DNA from: Actinomycetota bacterium
GTDB taxonomy: Bacteria; Actinomycetota; Thermoleophilia; BMS3ABIN01
Length of the DNA stretch: 64,000 bases
Reading direction: 5' to 3'
Assembly: GCA_016235065.1 (NCBI GenBank)
Contig: JACRMB010000006.1
Span: 23,229-87,228 of the forward strand
Positions 17,121-26,440 of the stretch are shown one piece after another (position 1 is the first letter of the stretch; each line of letters begins with the position of its first letter). A program made the position numbers and the translations under genes. The notes beneath the pieces were generated by a model. The model saw only the letters and a program-made list of their open reading frames with translations. It ran no database searches and had not been told where the DNA came from.

Positions 17121-19166
17121 ATGGATTTCCTTATCACGCCAGCCGCCTATCTCATCATGCTCGCTTTCTTTGCGGCGGGAGCCCTCGGCGCCCTGCTCCT
17201 CTGGCGTAATGACAGGGCAGCTAACGCCTGGAGCCACTGGCTGGCGATCGCGGGGTCAGCTGCGGGCCTGATCTTTTCCGGCGCGGTTCTTTACAAAGGT
17301 GTGGCGCCATCGTTCGCCGCCGTCTCGTCGCTGCCACTGCTATCGCTATCCTTCCGGATCGACCGGCTTTCGGCGTTCTTCATGCTCGTGATCTCTCTGG
17401 TGGCGCTCGCCTGTTCCATCTATGCGCTCGGCTACGTCCGCCATTACTACGGAAATTACAGCATCGGTGTGCTGGGCTTCTTCTACAACATCTTCATCGC
17501 CAGCATGATCGCCGTGGTGACGGCTCACAACGCCCTTTTCTTCCTGATAGTCTGGGAAGTGATGGCGCTGGCCTCATATTTCCTTGTGGTATATGAGAAC
17601 CGCGAGCCGTCGAGTATCAGAGCCGGCTCACTTTATTTCATCATGACCCATGCCGGAACGGTGTTCATCATCATCGCTTTCCTGCTGATGTACCGCTGCG
17701 CCGGTTCGTTTGATTTCGGCGCGCTCAGAGACGGCCTCAGCGACGCCTCGCCGCTGATGAGGAATGCCATCTTCGTCTCGGCGCTGATCGGATTCGGAGC
17801 CAAGGCCGGGATCATCCCGCTGCATGTCTGGCTGCCGAGCGCACATCCCGCCGCCCCATCCCATGTCTCAGCCCTCATGTCAGGTGTCATGATCAAGACC
17901 GGCATCTACATGATGATCCGCATCTATCTCGACTTCCTGCCCGGCTCGTACCTCTGGTGGGGCCTGGCGCTGCTTGTCGCCGGCGCGATCTCCTCCCTGC
18001 TGGGAGTACTTTACGCCCTCTCTGAGAGCGATCTCAAAAGGATGCTCGCCTACAGCAGCATCGAGAACATCGGCATCATCCTGCTCGGGCTGGGAAGCGC
18101 GCTGGTATTCCAGTCCTTCGGGTTGGACTCGCTGGCTGCACTTGGCCTCGCGGCGGCGCTCTTCCATACCATCAACCACGCTGCTTTCAAGGCGCTGCTT
18201 TTTCTGGGCGCCGGTTCGGTCATCAACGCGACCCATACGCGCAACATCGAAAAGTACGGGGGCCTGATAAAAGTGATGCCTCAGACGGCGTTCTTCTTCC
18301 TGATCGGATCGATCGCGATCGCCGCCCTGCCGCCGCTCAACGGTTTCTTCAGCGAGTGGCTGACCTTTCAGGCGCTGTTCCAGGGAGTCATGGCCTTCGA
18401 TGTGGCCACCAAAGTCGTTTTCATCCTCGCGATTGGTTCGCTGGCCTTCACCGGCGGCCTGGCCGCTGCCTGTTTCGTCAAGGCGTTCGGCATCACTTTC
18501 CTGGCGCGCCCCCGCAGCGAGCAGGCAATGCACGCCAGTGAGTCAGCGCGCTCCCTGCTGGTGGCGATGGCTGGATTGTCGCTTGTCGTTGCCGGGCTGG
18601 GACTCTTCGCAGGCGTGGTCCTGGGTGAGCTGACGCCGGTAGCGGGCAGCCTCGCGAACCTTCGAGGCGCCCAGGCCGCCGATGTGGCCGGATTCAGGTC
18701 AGTCAGCATCGAGGGCGGATTCGCATCAGTCTCGATGCCAGCCCTCTTCTTCGGCCTGGCGGCCGTGATCGCCACCGTTGCTGTCGCGGTCAGGATTCTG
18801 GCCCGGCGCAGGAAGGTCAGGACCGGCCCCACCTGGGACTGCGGCACCGACCTCACCCCGCGCATGGAGATCAACGCTGAGGGATTCTCCCGCTCGCTGA
18901 TCACCGTCATGCGGGGAGTGCTCAGGCCCAGCAGTGAGACCGAGATCGAGTATCACGACGCCAGTGGCTATTTCCCCCGGATCGGCACGGTCACCATGGG
19001 CCTGCACGACATCTATCAGACTTATATCTACAAACCCCTGCGGGACCTGACGACCATGGTCGCCGGCCAGGTGACGAAAGTGCAGAGCGGCAACGTCAAC
19101 GCCTATATCCTCTACATCTTCCTGACCCTGATCGGCCTGCTGTTCTTCCTGGATGTGCAGTCATGA
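17121..19166 (+). CDS. HyfB-like (NuoL/M-type) antiporter subunit
   Basis: 681-residue polytopic membrane protein of the Mrp/Nuo proton-antiporter family. The Proton_antipo_M core is visible: MALASYFLVVYEN, GFGAKAGIIPLHVWLPSAHP with the conserved lysine helix, HVSALMSGVMIKTGIY, ALSESDLKRMLAYSSIENIG and FHTINHAAFKALLFLGAG. The long C-terminal extension includes a soluble loop with WDCG, as in HyfB. It should form one ion-translocating unit of the membrane arm. It starts 6 bases after the small subunit and its stop overlaps an ATG of a 22-codon frame (ATGA). Confidence 0.92.
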   Translation: MDFLITPAAYLIMLAFFAAGALGALLLWRNDRAANAWSHWLAIAGSAAGLIFSGAVLYKGVAPSFAAVSSLPLLSLSFRIDRLSAFFMLVISLVALACSIYALGYVRHYYGNYSIGVLGFFYNIFIASMIAVVTAHNALFFLIVWEVMALASYFLVVYENREPSSIRAGSLYFIMTHAGTVFIIIAFLLMYRCAGSFDFGALRDGLSDASPLMRNAIFVSALIGFGAKAGIIPLHVWLPSAHPAAPSHVSALMSGVMIKTGIYMMIRIYLDFLPGSYLWWGLALLVAGAISSLLGVLYALSESDLKRMLAYSSIENIGIILLGLGSALVFQSFGLDSLAALGLAAALFHTINHAAFKALLFLGAGSVINATHTRNIEKYGGLIKVMPQTAFFFLIGSIAIAALPPLNGFFSEWLTFQALFQGVMAFDVATKVVFILAIGSLAFTGGLAAACFVKAFGITFLARPRSEQAMHASESARSLLVAMAGLSLVVAGLGLFAGVVLGELTPVAGSLANLRGAQAADVAGFRSVSIEGGFASVSMPALFFGLAAVIATVAVAVRILARRRKVRTGPTWDCGTDLTPRMEINAEGFSRSLITVMRGVLRPSSETEIEYHDASGYFPRIGTVTMGLHDIYQTYIYKPLRDLTTMVAGQVTKVQSGNVNAYILYIFLTLIGLLFFLDVQS

Positions 19167-19231
19167 GTCTGATACGCCCGGAAACTGACGGCGCGCTCAG
19201 ACAAATCGCGTTTGCCGGGGAGAGCCGATGA
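19163..19231 (+). CDS. 22-codon frame joining the HyfB-like and HyfC-like genes
   Basis: ATG 19163 overlaps the HyfB-like stop as ATGA, and the TGA of this short frame (19229-19231) overlaps the ATG of the HyfC-like gene again as ATGA. The peptide MSLIRPETDGALRQIAFAGE is not a recognised protein. It may act only as a translational relay keeping ribosomes on the message between the two large genes, or it may be chance. Confidence 0.35.
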   Translation: MSLIRPETDGALRQIAFAGESR

Positions 19232-20163
19232 CGCTGACAGAAATAACCTGCTGGCTTCTGCAGCTCCTGCTTGTGCCGGCGCTGTCGCCGCTCTTCGTCG
19301 GGTTGACCCGCAAGCTCAAGGCGCGGCTGCAGAGCCGCCGGGGCGCCGGGATCCTCCAGCCATACCGTGACCTCCGCAAACTGTTCAACAAGGACGAGGT
19401 CATCAGCGAGGACGCCTCCTGGCTGTTTCGCGCAGCACCATATCTGATCTTTGCGGTCACCATCATCATCGGCGCCAGCATCCCGCTTTTCTCGACTGTG
19501 CTATCTAACACCTACACGGGGGATTTCCTGGTAGTGGTCTACCTGGTGGCTCTGGGGACTTTCTTCCTCGCCCTGGCGGGTCTCGATACCGGCGGCGCCT
19601 TCGGAGGCTTCGGCTCCAGCCGCGAGATGATGGTAGCTGCACTGACCGAAGGCGGCCTGGTGCTGTCGCTCCTGGTGCTGGCACTCATCAGCGATACCAC
19701 CAGTCTCACCGGCATCTCCGAGAACATCGGCGACCTGTCGTTCACGAGTTTCACGCCTATCATCCTGGCATTTATCAGTTTCTCCATAGCCCTGCTGGCG
19801 GAGAACAGCCGCTACCCGTTCGACAATCCATCCACCCATCTCGAGCTGACCATGATCCACGAAGCCATGATCCTGGAGTATTCGGGAAAACGGCTGGCGC
19901 TGATCGAGTGGGCATCGGCCAACAAGTATCTGATCTTCATCGCTCTGGGAGCGAACCTGTTCTTCCCCTGGGGGATAGCCCACTCGCTCGACCTTCCGTC
20001 CATCCTGCTCGCGCTAGCGCTGCTGATCGTAAAAGTGACGCTTTTCTGCCTGGCGATCGCTATCATCGAATCCAGCATAGCCAAGCTGAGGATATTCCGT
20101 CTGCCGGACCTGCTGCTGACATCTTTTGTCATCAGCGTCATCGCCCTGGGTCTGGTGAGCTGA
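19228..20163 (+). CDS. HyfC-like (NuoH-type) membrane subunit
   Basis: 311-residue polytopic protein of the NuoH/HycD/HyfC family, which joins the hydrophilic arm to the antiporter arm in complex I-like enzymes. Diagnostic blocks are GLTRKLKARLQSRRGAGILQPYRDLRKLF near the N terminus (loop 1) and ENSRYPFDNPSTHLELTMIHEAMILEYSG (loop with conserved acidic residues). The gene is coupled upstream to a 22-codon frame by an ATGA overlap and is followed 4 bases later by the HyfE-like gene. Confidence 0.93.
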   Translation: MTLTEITCWLLQLLLVPALSPLFVGLTRKLKARLQSRRGAGILQPYRDLRKLFNKDEVISEDASWLFRAAPYLIFAVTIIIGASIPLFSTVLSNTYTGDFLVVVYLVALGTFFLALAGLDTGGAFGGFGSSREMMVAALTEGGLVLSLLVLALISDTTSLTGISENIGDLSFTSFTPIILAFISFSIALLAENSRYPFDNPSTHLELTMIHEAMILEYSGKRLALIEWASANKYLIFIALGANLFFPWGIAHSLDLPSILLALALLIVKVTLFCLAIAIIESSIAKLRIFRLPDLLLTSFVISVIALGLVS

Positions 20164-20167
20164 CTCC

Positions 20168-20824
20168 ATGTCTCACCTGAACCAGCAGACCCTGTTACTG
20201 TTCGCAACTGTCATCTTCATGCCGGCGGTACTGCTGCACCTGACCCGGAAGAACACCGCCGCCGTCCTCCTGTATATGGTCCAGTCGTCAGCGATAGCCC
20301 TGCTGCTCGCCCTTTCATCGTTCGAACGTTTCTCGCCGCTGCTGCTCCTGGCAGTAGTCGCTACCGTGGCGGTCAAGCTCTTCATCGCGCCGTATTTCTT
20401 CTTTGGCCTGATCAAGCGGCACGAGCTGAGATTCTCAGTCAGCACTTACCTGAACACTCCCGTATCACTGCTGGTCATCGCCGCGCTGCTGGCGCTCACC
20501 CAGAGCGATTTCTTCGAGACCCTGGCGGTCCTGGCCCAGTCGAGCGAGGCGTCGCTGAGCCTGTGCTTCTCGACCATCCTGATATCTCTGTTCCTGAGCA
20601 TCAACCGAAGGGGCGCGCTCTCCCAGATGATCGGGATACTCTCGCTTGAGAACGGCATCGTCGCCTTCGCCCTTTTCGCCGGCCTTGAGCAGAGCCCGGG
20701 CCTGCAGCTGGGCGTGACATTCAACATCCTCATCTGGGTTGTGATCGCTACTGTCTTCGCCTCGATGATCTTCCGCAAGTTCGGCTCACTCGACGTCACC
20801 ACCATGAAGAAGCTGAAGGGCTGA
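20168..20824 (+). CDS. HyfE-like (NuoK-related) membrane subunit
   Basis: 218-residue protein with about six or seven membrane helices, matching hydrogenase-4 component E, whose core is NuoK-like. Typical segments are AVVATVAVKLFIAPYFFFGL and INRRGALSQMIGILSLENGI, the latter carrying the conserved glutamate of the NuoK helix. It lies between the HyfC-like and HyfF-like genes with gaps of only 4 and 2 bases. Confidence 0.9.
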   Translation: MSHLNQQTLLLFATVIFMPAVLLHLTRKNTAAVLLYMVQSSAIALLLALSSFERFSPLLLLAVVATVAVKLFIAPYFFFGLIKRHELRFSVSTYLNTPVSLLVIAALLALTQSDFFETLAVLAQSSEASLSLCFSTILISLFLSINRRGALSQMIGILSLENGIVAFALFAGLEQSPGLQLGVTFNILIWVVIATVFASMIFRKFGSLDVTTMKKLKG

Positions 20825-20826
20825 GC

Positions 20827-22284
20827 GTGGCTCTCATCATCCTCATCGCCGCGCCGCTGCTCGCCGCCCTGGCCTCACTGGCGGTCCGGAAACGGGTCGC
20901 TATCCTCGAGCTGATCGCGGCGGTCACGGCTCCGATCGAATTCGCTGCGATCGTGGTGATCCTCAATGGGGTTTACCGGGATGGCCGCTGCGATTTTGGT
21001 ACATATCTTTCGGCTGACGCCCTGGGTGCGGTCGTACTGATCACCATCGGCCTGGTCGGCCTGGCCGCGGCCTTCTATTCCATCGGATACCTGAGGGAAG
21101 AAGTGCGGAAGGAGATAATCGGCTTCAGCCGCGTTCGCCAGTACTGGGTGCTGTTCCATCTTTTCCTGATGGCGATGTTCTTCGCTGTCATAACCGTCAG
21201 CCCGATCATGATGTGGATCGCAATCGAGGCGACCACTCTCTCCACCGCTTTCCTTATCAGTTTCTATAACAAGGCTTCCTCCATGGAGGCCGCCTGGAAA
21301 TATCTGATCATCAACTCGATCGGGCTGCTGCTGGGATTTTTCGGGACGCTGCTGTTCCTGACTCCCGAGCAGGGTTCAGGCATGGAAAAGTTCGTTGATT
21401 GGGCAGCGCTGGCTGAAAGCGCCAGCTCGATGAACCCGTCCCTGGTGAAGATCGCCTTCATATTCGTTCTGATAGGTTATGGCACCAAGGTCGGCCTCGC
21501 TCCGATGCACACCTGGCTGCCTGACGCTCACAGCAAGGCGCCGTCGCCGATAAGCGCCCTGCTTTCAGGCGCGCTGCTCAACGTCGCCATGATGGCCATC
21601 CTCAGATTCAGAATCGTCGCCGACGGCGCCGTCTCGCCATCGTTCACAAGGAACCTGATGATATATTTCGGCGTCGTCTCGATCGCGATCCCCGCCTTCA
21701 TCATCGTCGTCCAGAAGAACTACAAACGCCTCTTCGCCTATTCCAGCATCGAGCACATGGGCATCATCTCGCTGGGATTCGGCTTCGGCGGGATCGGCGC
21801 CTTCGGCGCCCTGCTGCATATGATCTACCACTCCATGGTCAAATCGGTGCTGTTCTTCTCCGCCGGCAACCTGTTGCTGAAATATGGGTCCACTAAGATA
21901 TATAAGGTGAAGGGAGCACTTTCGGTGCTGCCGGTCACGGGCGTGGTTCTGATCGTGGGATTCCTAGCCATCACCGGCATGCCGCCGTTCGGGATCTTTA
22001 TTACTGAGTTCTACATACTGACTGCGGGCGTCACCGCCCATCTGCCGGTGGTGATCGGGGTGCTCTTCCTGCTGCTACTGGTGTTCGCCGGATTCCTCAA
22101 GCATATCGTCGGCATGATCTACCAGTCTGAGGCGGAAGTACCTGCGGAAACCAGCGGCGAATCCAACTTGCTGACAATAGTACCACCAGTATTATTATTG
22201 CTCCTGTTCATCGCCGCCGGTTTTTATCTGCCGGTGCCGGTCAGGTCGCTGATCGACTCAGCGGCCGCGATGTTAAATGGATAA
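20827..22284 (+). CDS. HyfF-like (NuoL/M/N-type) antiporter subunit
   Basis: 485-residue antiporter-like subunit starting at GTG 20827. It shows WIAIEATTLSTAFLISFY, GYGTKVGLAPMHTWLPDAHSKAPSPISALLSG and YKRLFAYSSIEHMGIISLGF, the standard Proton_antipo_M blocks with the pumping Glu and Lys helices. With the HyfB-like protein this gives two large antiporter units. The ribosome site AAGGGC sits in the end of the previous gene, indicating translational coupling. Confidence 0.93.
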   Translation: MALIILIAAPLLAALASLAVRKRVAILELIAAVTAPIEFAAIVVILNGVYRDGRCDFGTYLSADALGAVVLITIGLVGLAAAFYSIGYLREEVRKEIIGFSRVRQYWVLFHLFLMAMFFAVITVSPIMMWIAIEATTLSTAFLISFYNKASSMEAAWKYLIINSIGLLLGFFGTLLFLTPEQGSGMEKFVDWAALAESASSMNPSLVKIAFIFVLIGYGTKVGLAPMHTWLPDAHSKAPSPISALLSGALLNVAMMAILRFRIVADGAVSPSFTRNLMIYFGVVSIAIPAFIIVVQKNYKRLFAYSSIEHMGIISLGFGFGGIGAFGALLHMIYHSMVKSVLFFSAGNLLLKYGSTKIYKVKGALSVLPVTGVVLIVGFLAITGMPPFGIFITEFYILTAGVTAHLPVVIGVLFLLLLVFAGFLKHIVGMIYQSEAEVPAETSGESNLLTIVPPVLLLLLFIAAGFYLPVPVRSLIDSAAAMLNG

Positions 22285-22304
22285 CTGATACGGAAGTCTG
22301 ACTA

Positions 22305-23942
22305 GTGATGCAAATAACTGAAATCATCAAGCGATATATCCCCCACTACGCGGAAGCGACAAGCCACGGACGACTGATCACTTTCGAGGTGCAGCCGAGC
22401 GAGATCGTGGCTGTTGGCGAGAGCCTCTACACCCACCACCAGACGCCGCTGAAGATCATCACCGCTTTTGACGAGCGGCAGGAAGGCGGCAAGTTCCGGA
22501 TCATGTATGTGTTCGGGCTGCCCGGCGAGAACCTGTTCCTCGCGCCATACATCATGGTGGATGAAGAATTCCCGTCACTGACCCCATCGTTTCATGAGGC
22601 GTCTATCTACGAGCGCAAGATCAGAACGTTCTTCGGTCTGAGACCTGCCGGCCATCCGAACCCGCGGCCGCTGATCCTCCATGAGAACTGGCCCCAGGAT
22701 TTATTCCCCCTGCGAAAAGATTTCGACTGGCGGTCGAGACCGGAAACAGCCACAAGTGATTTCCAGTTCAGGAAGCTCAGCGGTGAGGGCATCTATGAGA
22801 TCCCTGTCGGACCTGTTCATGCCGGCATCATCGAGCCCGGCCACTTCCGCTTCAGCGTCGCAGGCGAGGAGATACTGCTTCTGGAGCCAAGGCTGGGCTA
22901 TTCCCACAAGGGTAGCGAGAAGCTGTTCGAGGTATTGCCGATAGCCGACAAGATCAGGCTGGCGGAACGTATCTCCGGCGACAGCAGTTTCAGCCACGCG
23001 CTGGCGTTCTGCCAGGCGCTGGAATCGTTGAGTGATATGGCGGTGCCAGAGCATGACGAATATTTGCGCCTGGCTTTCTGCGAACTGGAGCGCCTGGCCA
23101 ACCACCTTGGCGACATCGGCGCCATCATGACTGACACCGGCTTCAACTTCGGTGGCGCCCAGTGCGGCCGCCTGCGGGAGGCCGTCATGCAGCTCAACGA
23201 ACGGCTCACCGGCAGCCGCTTTCTGAGGGGCATCGTAAAAGTCGGTGGCGTCAGCCATGACATCCAGGCGAACATCTCAGTCGAGACAGCGGATGAAACC
23301 ATCGCCTTCCTCGGAGCCCTAAGGAAGGATTTCGACGAGGTGATAGCGGTCGCCGCAAGAAGCAACACTCTGACCGACCGGCTGACGAATGCTGGTGTGC
23401 TTTCACATTCGATAGCCTGCGACCACGGGGTACTCGGAGTCGCCGGCAAGGGATCAGGCATGGCTGCCGATGCCCGCGTCGATTATCCCTACGGGGCCTA
23501 TCATAAGATGAACGTCGAGGTCTGCACGGAACAGGATGGCGATGTCCATGCCAGGTTCAGTGTGCGGATCAGGGAAGTGCCTGGCTCTATCGAGATGATA
23601 TGTCAGGCGCTTGGCGAGCTGATGCACGCAAGGACTGACCGACCGCTACATGATAAAGTCTATCCTCCGACCCTGACCCGGTCGTTAGAGTTCGAAACCG
23701 AGTCGGATTCGATCCCGTTAAAGAAAGATGCCTTCGCGATCGGCATCGTCGAAGGCTGGCGCGGCGACATCGTCTACCTGGTCGCCACTGATGCCAGTGG
23801 AAAGATCAGCCGGGTCGACGTGCGCGATCCCTCATTCCTGAACTGGACGGCACTGGGTTATGCCGGGCAGGATAACATGGTCCCTGACTTCCCCCTGATC
23901 AACAAGAGCTTCAATCTGTCTTATTCAGGGAACGACCTTTAA
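22305..23942 (+). CDS. HyfG-like large subunit (NuoC-NuoD fusion type) lacking the Ni-Fe cysteines
   Basis: 545 residues. An N-terminal NuoC-like domain (about 1-150, FFGLRPAGHPNPRPLILHENWP) is fused to a NuoD/hydrogenase large-subunit domain. In group 4 [NiFe]-hydrogenases the L1 motif is RICGxCxxxH; here residues about 222-231 read RISGDSSFSH. The C-terminal DPCxxC is replaced by RDPSFLNW (about 507-514). All four metal-binding cysteines are therefore missing, as in energy-converting-hydrogenase-related (Ehr) complexes, so hydrogen chemistry is not expected. The family C terminus VPDFPLINKSFNLSYSGNDL is intact. No maturation genes or ferredoxin subunit are nearby. Confidence 0.92.
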   Translation: MMQITEIIKRYIPHYAEATSHGRLITFEVQPSEIVAVGESLYTHHQTPLKIITAFDERQEGGKFRIMYVFGLPGENLFLAPYIMVDEEFPSLTPSFHEASIYERKIRTFFGLRPAGHPNPRPLILHENWPQDLFPLRKDFDWRSRPETATSDFQFRKLSGEGIYEIPVGPVHAGIIEPGHFRFSVAGEEILLLEPRLGYSHKGSEKLFEVLPIADKIRLAERISGDSSFSHALAFCQALESLSDMAVPEHDEYLRLAFCELERLANHLGDIGAIMTDTGFNFGGAQCGRLREAVMQLNERLTGSRFLRGIVKVGGVSHDIQANISVETADETIAFLGALRKDFDEVIAVAARSNTLTDRLTNAGVLSHSIACDHGVLGVAGKGSGMAADARVDYPYGAYHKMNVEVCTEQDGDVHARFSVRIREVPGSIEMICQALGELMHARTDRPLHDKVYPPTLTRSLEFETESDSIPLKKDAFAIGIVEGWRGDIVYLVATDASGKISRVDVRDPSFLNWTALGYAGQDNMVPDFPLINKSFNLSYSGNDL

Positions 23943-23974
23943 GCGCAAAAAACCCGTGTGCGACGAACATTCCC

Positions 23975-24736
23975 TCAGGAAACAGCACGCCGGTAAACCC
24001 GCGTTGCCCACGCCATGACGATGATAGTCGACGGCACCATGATCAGAAATGCCTCGATCACTACCGCGTCATTTATCTTCCCCGTCGCCAGGATCCGGTT
24101 GGCCTCGACCACGTAATACATGGGATTCAGGTGGGCGATCACGCGCATCCATTCCGGCGCCAGCGACAGGGGCAGCAGCACCCCCGAAAGCAGCAGGATG
24201 GGCAGGTTGATGCCGTTCATTATCGCTGCCAGACTGCTGATCTCCCTGGTGATGAGCGCCAGGGCGATAGAAAACGACGCGAATACCATCAGCAGCAATC
24301 CGAGCAGTACCAGTGAGACCAGCATGCCCGCGAGATGCAGATGATAGCCAAAGGGGATGGCGACGACCACAATCATTATGCTGAAGACGTACGTCCAGGT
24401 GAGGCTGGAAAGAACGGGCCCCATCAGCAGGGCGAACCGGCTGGCCGGACTGACCTGCAGCCGTTCGGTGAATCCGGCCTGGATCTCAAAGATTATGGCG
24501 AAGCCGGCTCCCGTGCCGCTGCCGAAAGCCATGAGCGCCAGAATGCCAGGCAGGAACAGGTCAAGGACATCCGTGGGCGGAAAACCGGGAGCGCCTGCCA
24601 GGTTCTCGAGCAGTGGCGTGAACAGCGCCAGGTAAAGCAATGGCGTGGATATACCTACTACGACCCAGACAGGGATCCTCAGCGTGTGAATCAAGCCCCG
24701 CCGGTAAAGCAGGCCGATATCGCGCATCATCTTCAT
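23975..24736 (-). CDS. ABC-2 type exporter permease (DrrB-like)
   Basis: 253-residue membrane protein with six predicted helices, of the ABC-2 family used for export of drugs, lipids or polysaccharides. Typical segments are ALMAFGSGTGAGFAIIFEIQAGFTERL (the cytoplasmic gating loop with its conserved Glu/Arg) and LSGVLLPLSLAPEWMRVIAHLNPMYYVVEA before the last helix. Its start overlaps the ATPase stop by 4 bases, so the two are translationally coupled and form one transporter. The substrate is unknown. Confidence 0.92.
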   Translation of the reverse strand: MKMMRDIGLLYRRGLIHTLRIPVWVVVGISTPLLYLALFTPLLENLAGAPGFPPTDVLDLFLPGILALMAFGSGTGAGFAIIFEIQAGFTERLQVSPASRFALLMGPVLSSLTWTYVFSIMIVVVAIPFGYHLHLAGMLVSLVLLGLLLMVFASFSIALALITREISSLAAIMNGINLPILLLSGVLLPLSLAPEWMRVIAHLNPMYYVVEANRILATGKINDAVVIEAFLIMVPSTIIVMAWATRVYRRAVS

Positions 24737-25719
24737 TTCGGATCTCCGTTTTCTTCAGGCTGCCCGGTGTCGCGCAGAGACCGGCCGGTATGTCGCAGGA
24801 AGACATCATCCAAAGTAGGTTCGGACAGGGTGATGGTCCTCACGGCGATGTCGTTGCCGTCCAGCAAACGCAGGAGTTTCGGCAGTGCGGCTACACCGTC
24901 ATCAACATACAGGCGCAAATGGTCTGCTTCGGTTGTGATGTGGCTGACGTAAGATTCCTTGCCGAGTAGTTCGGTGGCCTCGCCACAAACGTCAGCGTTT
25001 TTTAGACTGACCACCACGCTGTCCGCGGCGATCTCCTGCTTAAGTTCGCGTGATGTGCCTTCGGCCACGATCAGACCATGGTCCATGATCGCCAGCCGGT
25101 TTGACAGTACGTCAGCTTCCTCAAGGTAGTGAGTAGTAAGAAAGATGGATGTTCCCGAACCGCTAAGCCGCCGGATCTGCTCCCAGAGATTAGCCCGGTT
25201 CTGTGGATCAAGCCCGGTCGTCGGCTCATCAAGAAATAGCACATCAGGCCGGTGCATGATTCCCAGACCGATATCGAGTCGCCTGCGCTGACCGCCCGAG
25301 TATGTATCCACCCGGCGGCCGGCGAACTCACCGAGGTCGAGTGCGTCTATCAGCTCGTCCGCGCGAGCGTCGGCGTCGGCAGTACTCATGCCATAGAGTT
25401 GCCCCTGAAGTATCAGATCCTCCCTGCCTGTCGAAAGACGGTCGCCTCCCCCGGCCTGACTGACATAACCGACCCGGCGACGCACCTCATGTGGCTGCTT
25501 TTTTACATCAAAACCAGCAACGATGGCTTCACCGCTATCGATCGGAAGCAGCGTCGCCAGCATCCGCAGGGTAGTCGTCTTTCCGGCTCCGTTGGGACCC
25601 AGAAATCCGAATATCTCGCCCTCACCGATGCGCAGGTCGACACCGCGCACGGCATCCACGGCGCCTTTTTTTGATTTAAAGCTCTTGCGGAGCCCGGTGG
25701 TTGTGATGACATCTGGCAC
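24733..25719 (-). CDS. ABC exporter ATP-binding protein (DrrA-like)
   Basis: 328 residues. Walker A GPNGAGKTTTLRML (about 41-54), a Q-loop in GYVSQAGG, signature YSGGQRRRLDIGL, Walker B VLFLDEPTTGLDP and the switch histidine in LTTHYLEEADVL are all present. A C-terminal DUF4162-type domain (about 220-305) is typical for DrrA/NodI daunorubicin-resistance ATPases. It pairs with the overlapping permease gene downstream. Confidence 0.95.
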   Translation of the reverse strand: MPDVITTTGLRKSFKSKKGAVDAVRGVDLRIGEGEIFGFLGPNGAGKTTTLRMLATLLPIDSGEAIVAGFDVKKQPHEVRRRVGYVSQAGGGDRLSTGREDLILQGQLYGMSTADADARADELIDALDLGEFAGRRVDTYSGGQRRRLDIGLGIMHRPDVLFLDEPTTGLDPQNRANLWEQIRRLSGSGTSIFLTTHYLEEADVLSNRLAIMDHGLIVAEGTSRELKQEIAADSVVVSLKNADVCGEATELLGKESYVSHITTEADHLRLYVDDGVAALPKLLRLLDGNDIAVRTITLSEPTLDDVFLRHTGRSLRDTGQPEENGDPK

Positions 25720-25846
25720 TTAACGGTCCCTGATACGAATTTACTAACGGAGATAATAGCGTAAATTATGCGCGTTTTGTTCAGCTTCGATCTGGAGATG
25801 GATAGTAATCAGGATAAAAGGAGCAGTTCATGGAACGAGACATCCA

Positions 25847-26365
25847 ATGGCAATAAAACAACCGACACTCTCAGGCGAACGCGTCCTGCTTCGACCGGTC
25901 CGGCCTGAAGATCTGCCCGGATTGCGTGAGATCCTGGCCGAGCCCGAGATAGCCAGGTGGTGGAATCCCGGCGAACCGGACCAGCTGCTTGCTGACTGGC
26001 TTGACATGCCGCCGGAGACCGTTTTCGTGATCGAAACCGAGGGGGAAGTGATCGGCAGCATCGAGTTCTCGGAAGAGAAAAGCCCCGACTACCGCCACGC
26101 CGGGATCGACCTCTTCCTGGACTCGGTTCACCACGGGCAGGGGCTTGGCAGCGACACTTTACGGACCATGGCCAGATACCTCTTCGAGGAACGAGGCCAT
26201 CATCGCCTGACAATCGATCCGGACGCGAGCAACGAACGGGCGATCCATGTCTATCGCCGGGTGGGCTTCCGTCCAGTCGGCATAATGCGTTCCTGTGAGC
26301 GCGGAGCCGACGGTTCATGGCACGACTGCCTTCTACTCGAGATGCTGAAAGGTGAGTTGTCTTAA
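25847..26365 (+). CDS. GNAT-family N-acetyltransferase, AAC(6')-like
   Basis: 172-residue acetyltransferase. Motif A with the acetyl-CoA loop is HHGQGLGSDTLRTMARYLF, and RLTIDPDASNERAIHVYRRVGFRPVG is the motif B region seen in aminoglycoside 6'-N-acetyltransferases and RimJ/RimL relatives. It moves an acetyl group from acetyl-CoA to an amine; the substrate cannot be told. It follows the divergent DrrAB-like exporter across about 130 bases. Confidence 0.85.
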   Translation: MAIKQPTLSGERVLLRPVRPEDLPGLREILAEPEIARWWNPGEPDQLLADWLDMPPETVFVIETEGEVIGSIEFSEEKSPDYRHAGIDLFLDSVHHGQGLGSDTLRTMARYLFEERGHHRLTIDPDASNERAIHVYRRVGFRPVGIMRSCERGADGSWHDCLLLEMLKGELS

Positions 26366-26440
26366 CGAGCTGCTTGCGGCTGGATCGTCAGCGACTGTAT
26401 ATTCTCTAGTCACGATGAACTCCGAACCCCGGGGTGACTG

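Noticed and set aside
22701..23461. Long minus-strand frames opposite the HyfG-like gene
   Set aside because: Antisense shadows of a conserved coding sequence.
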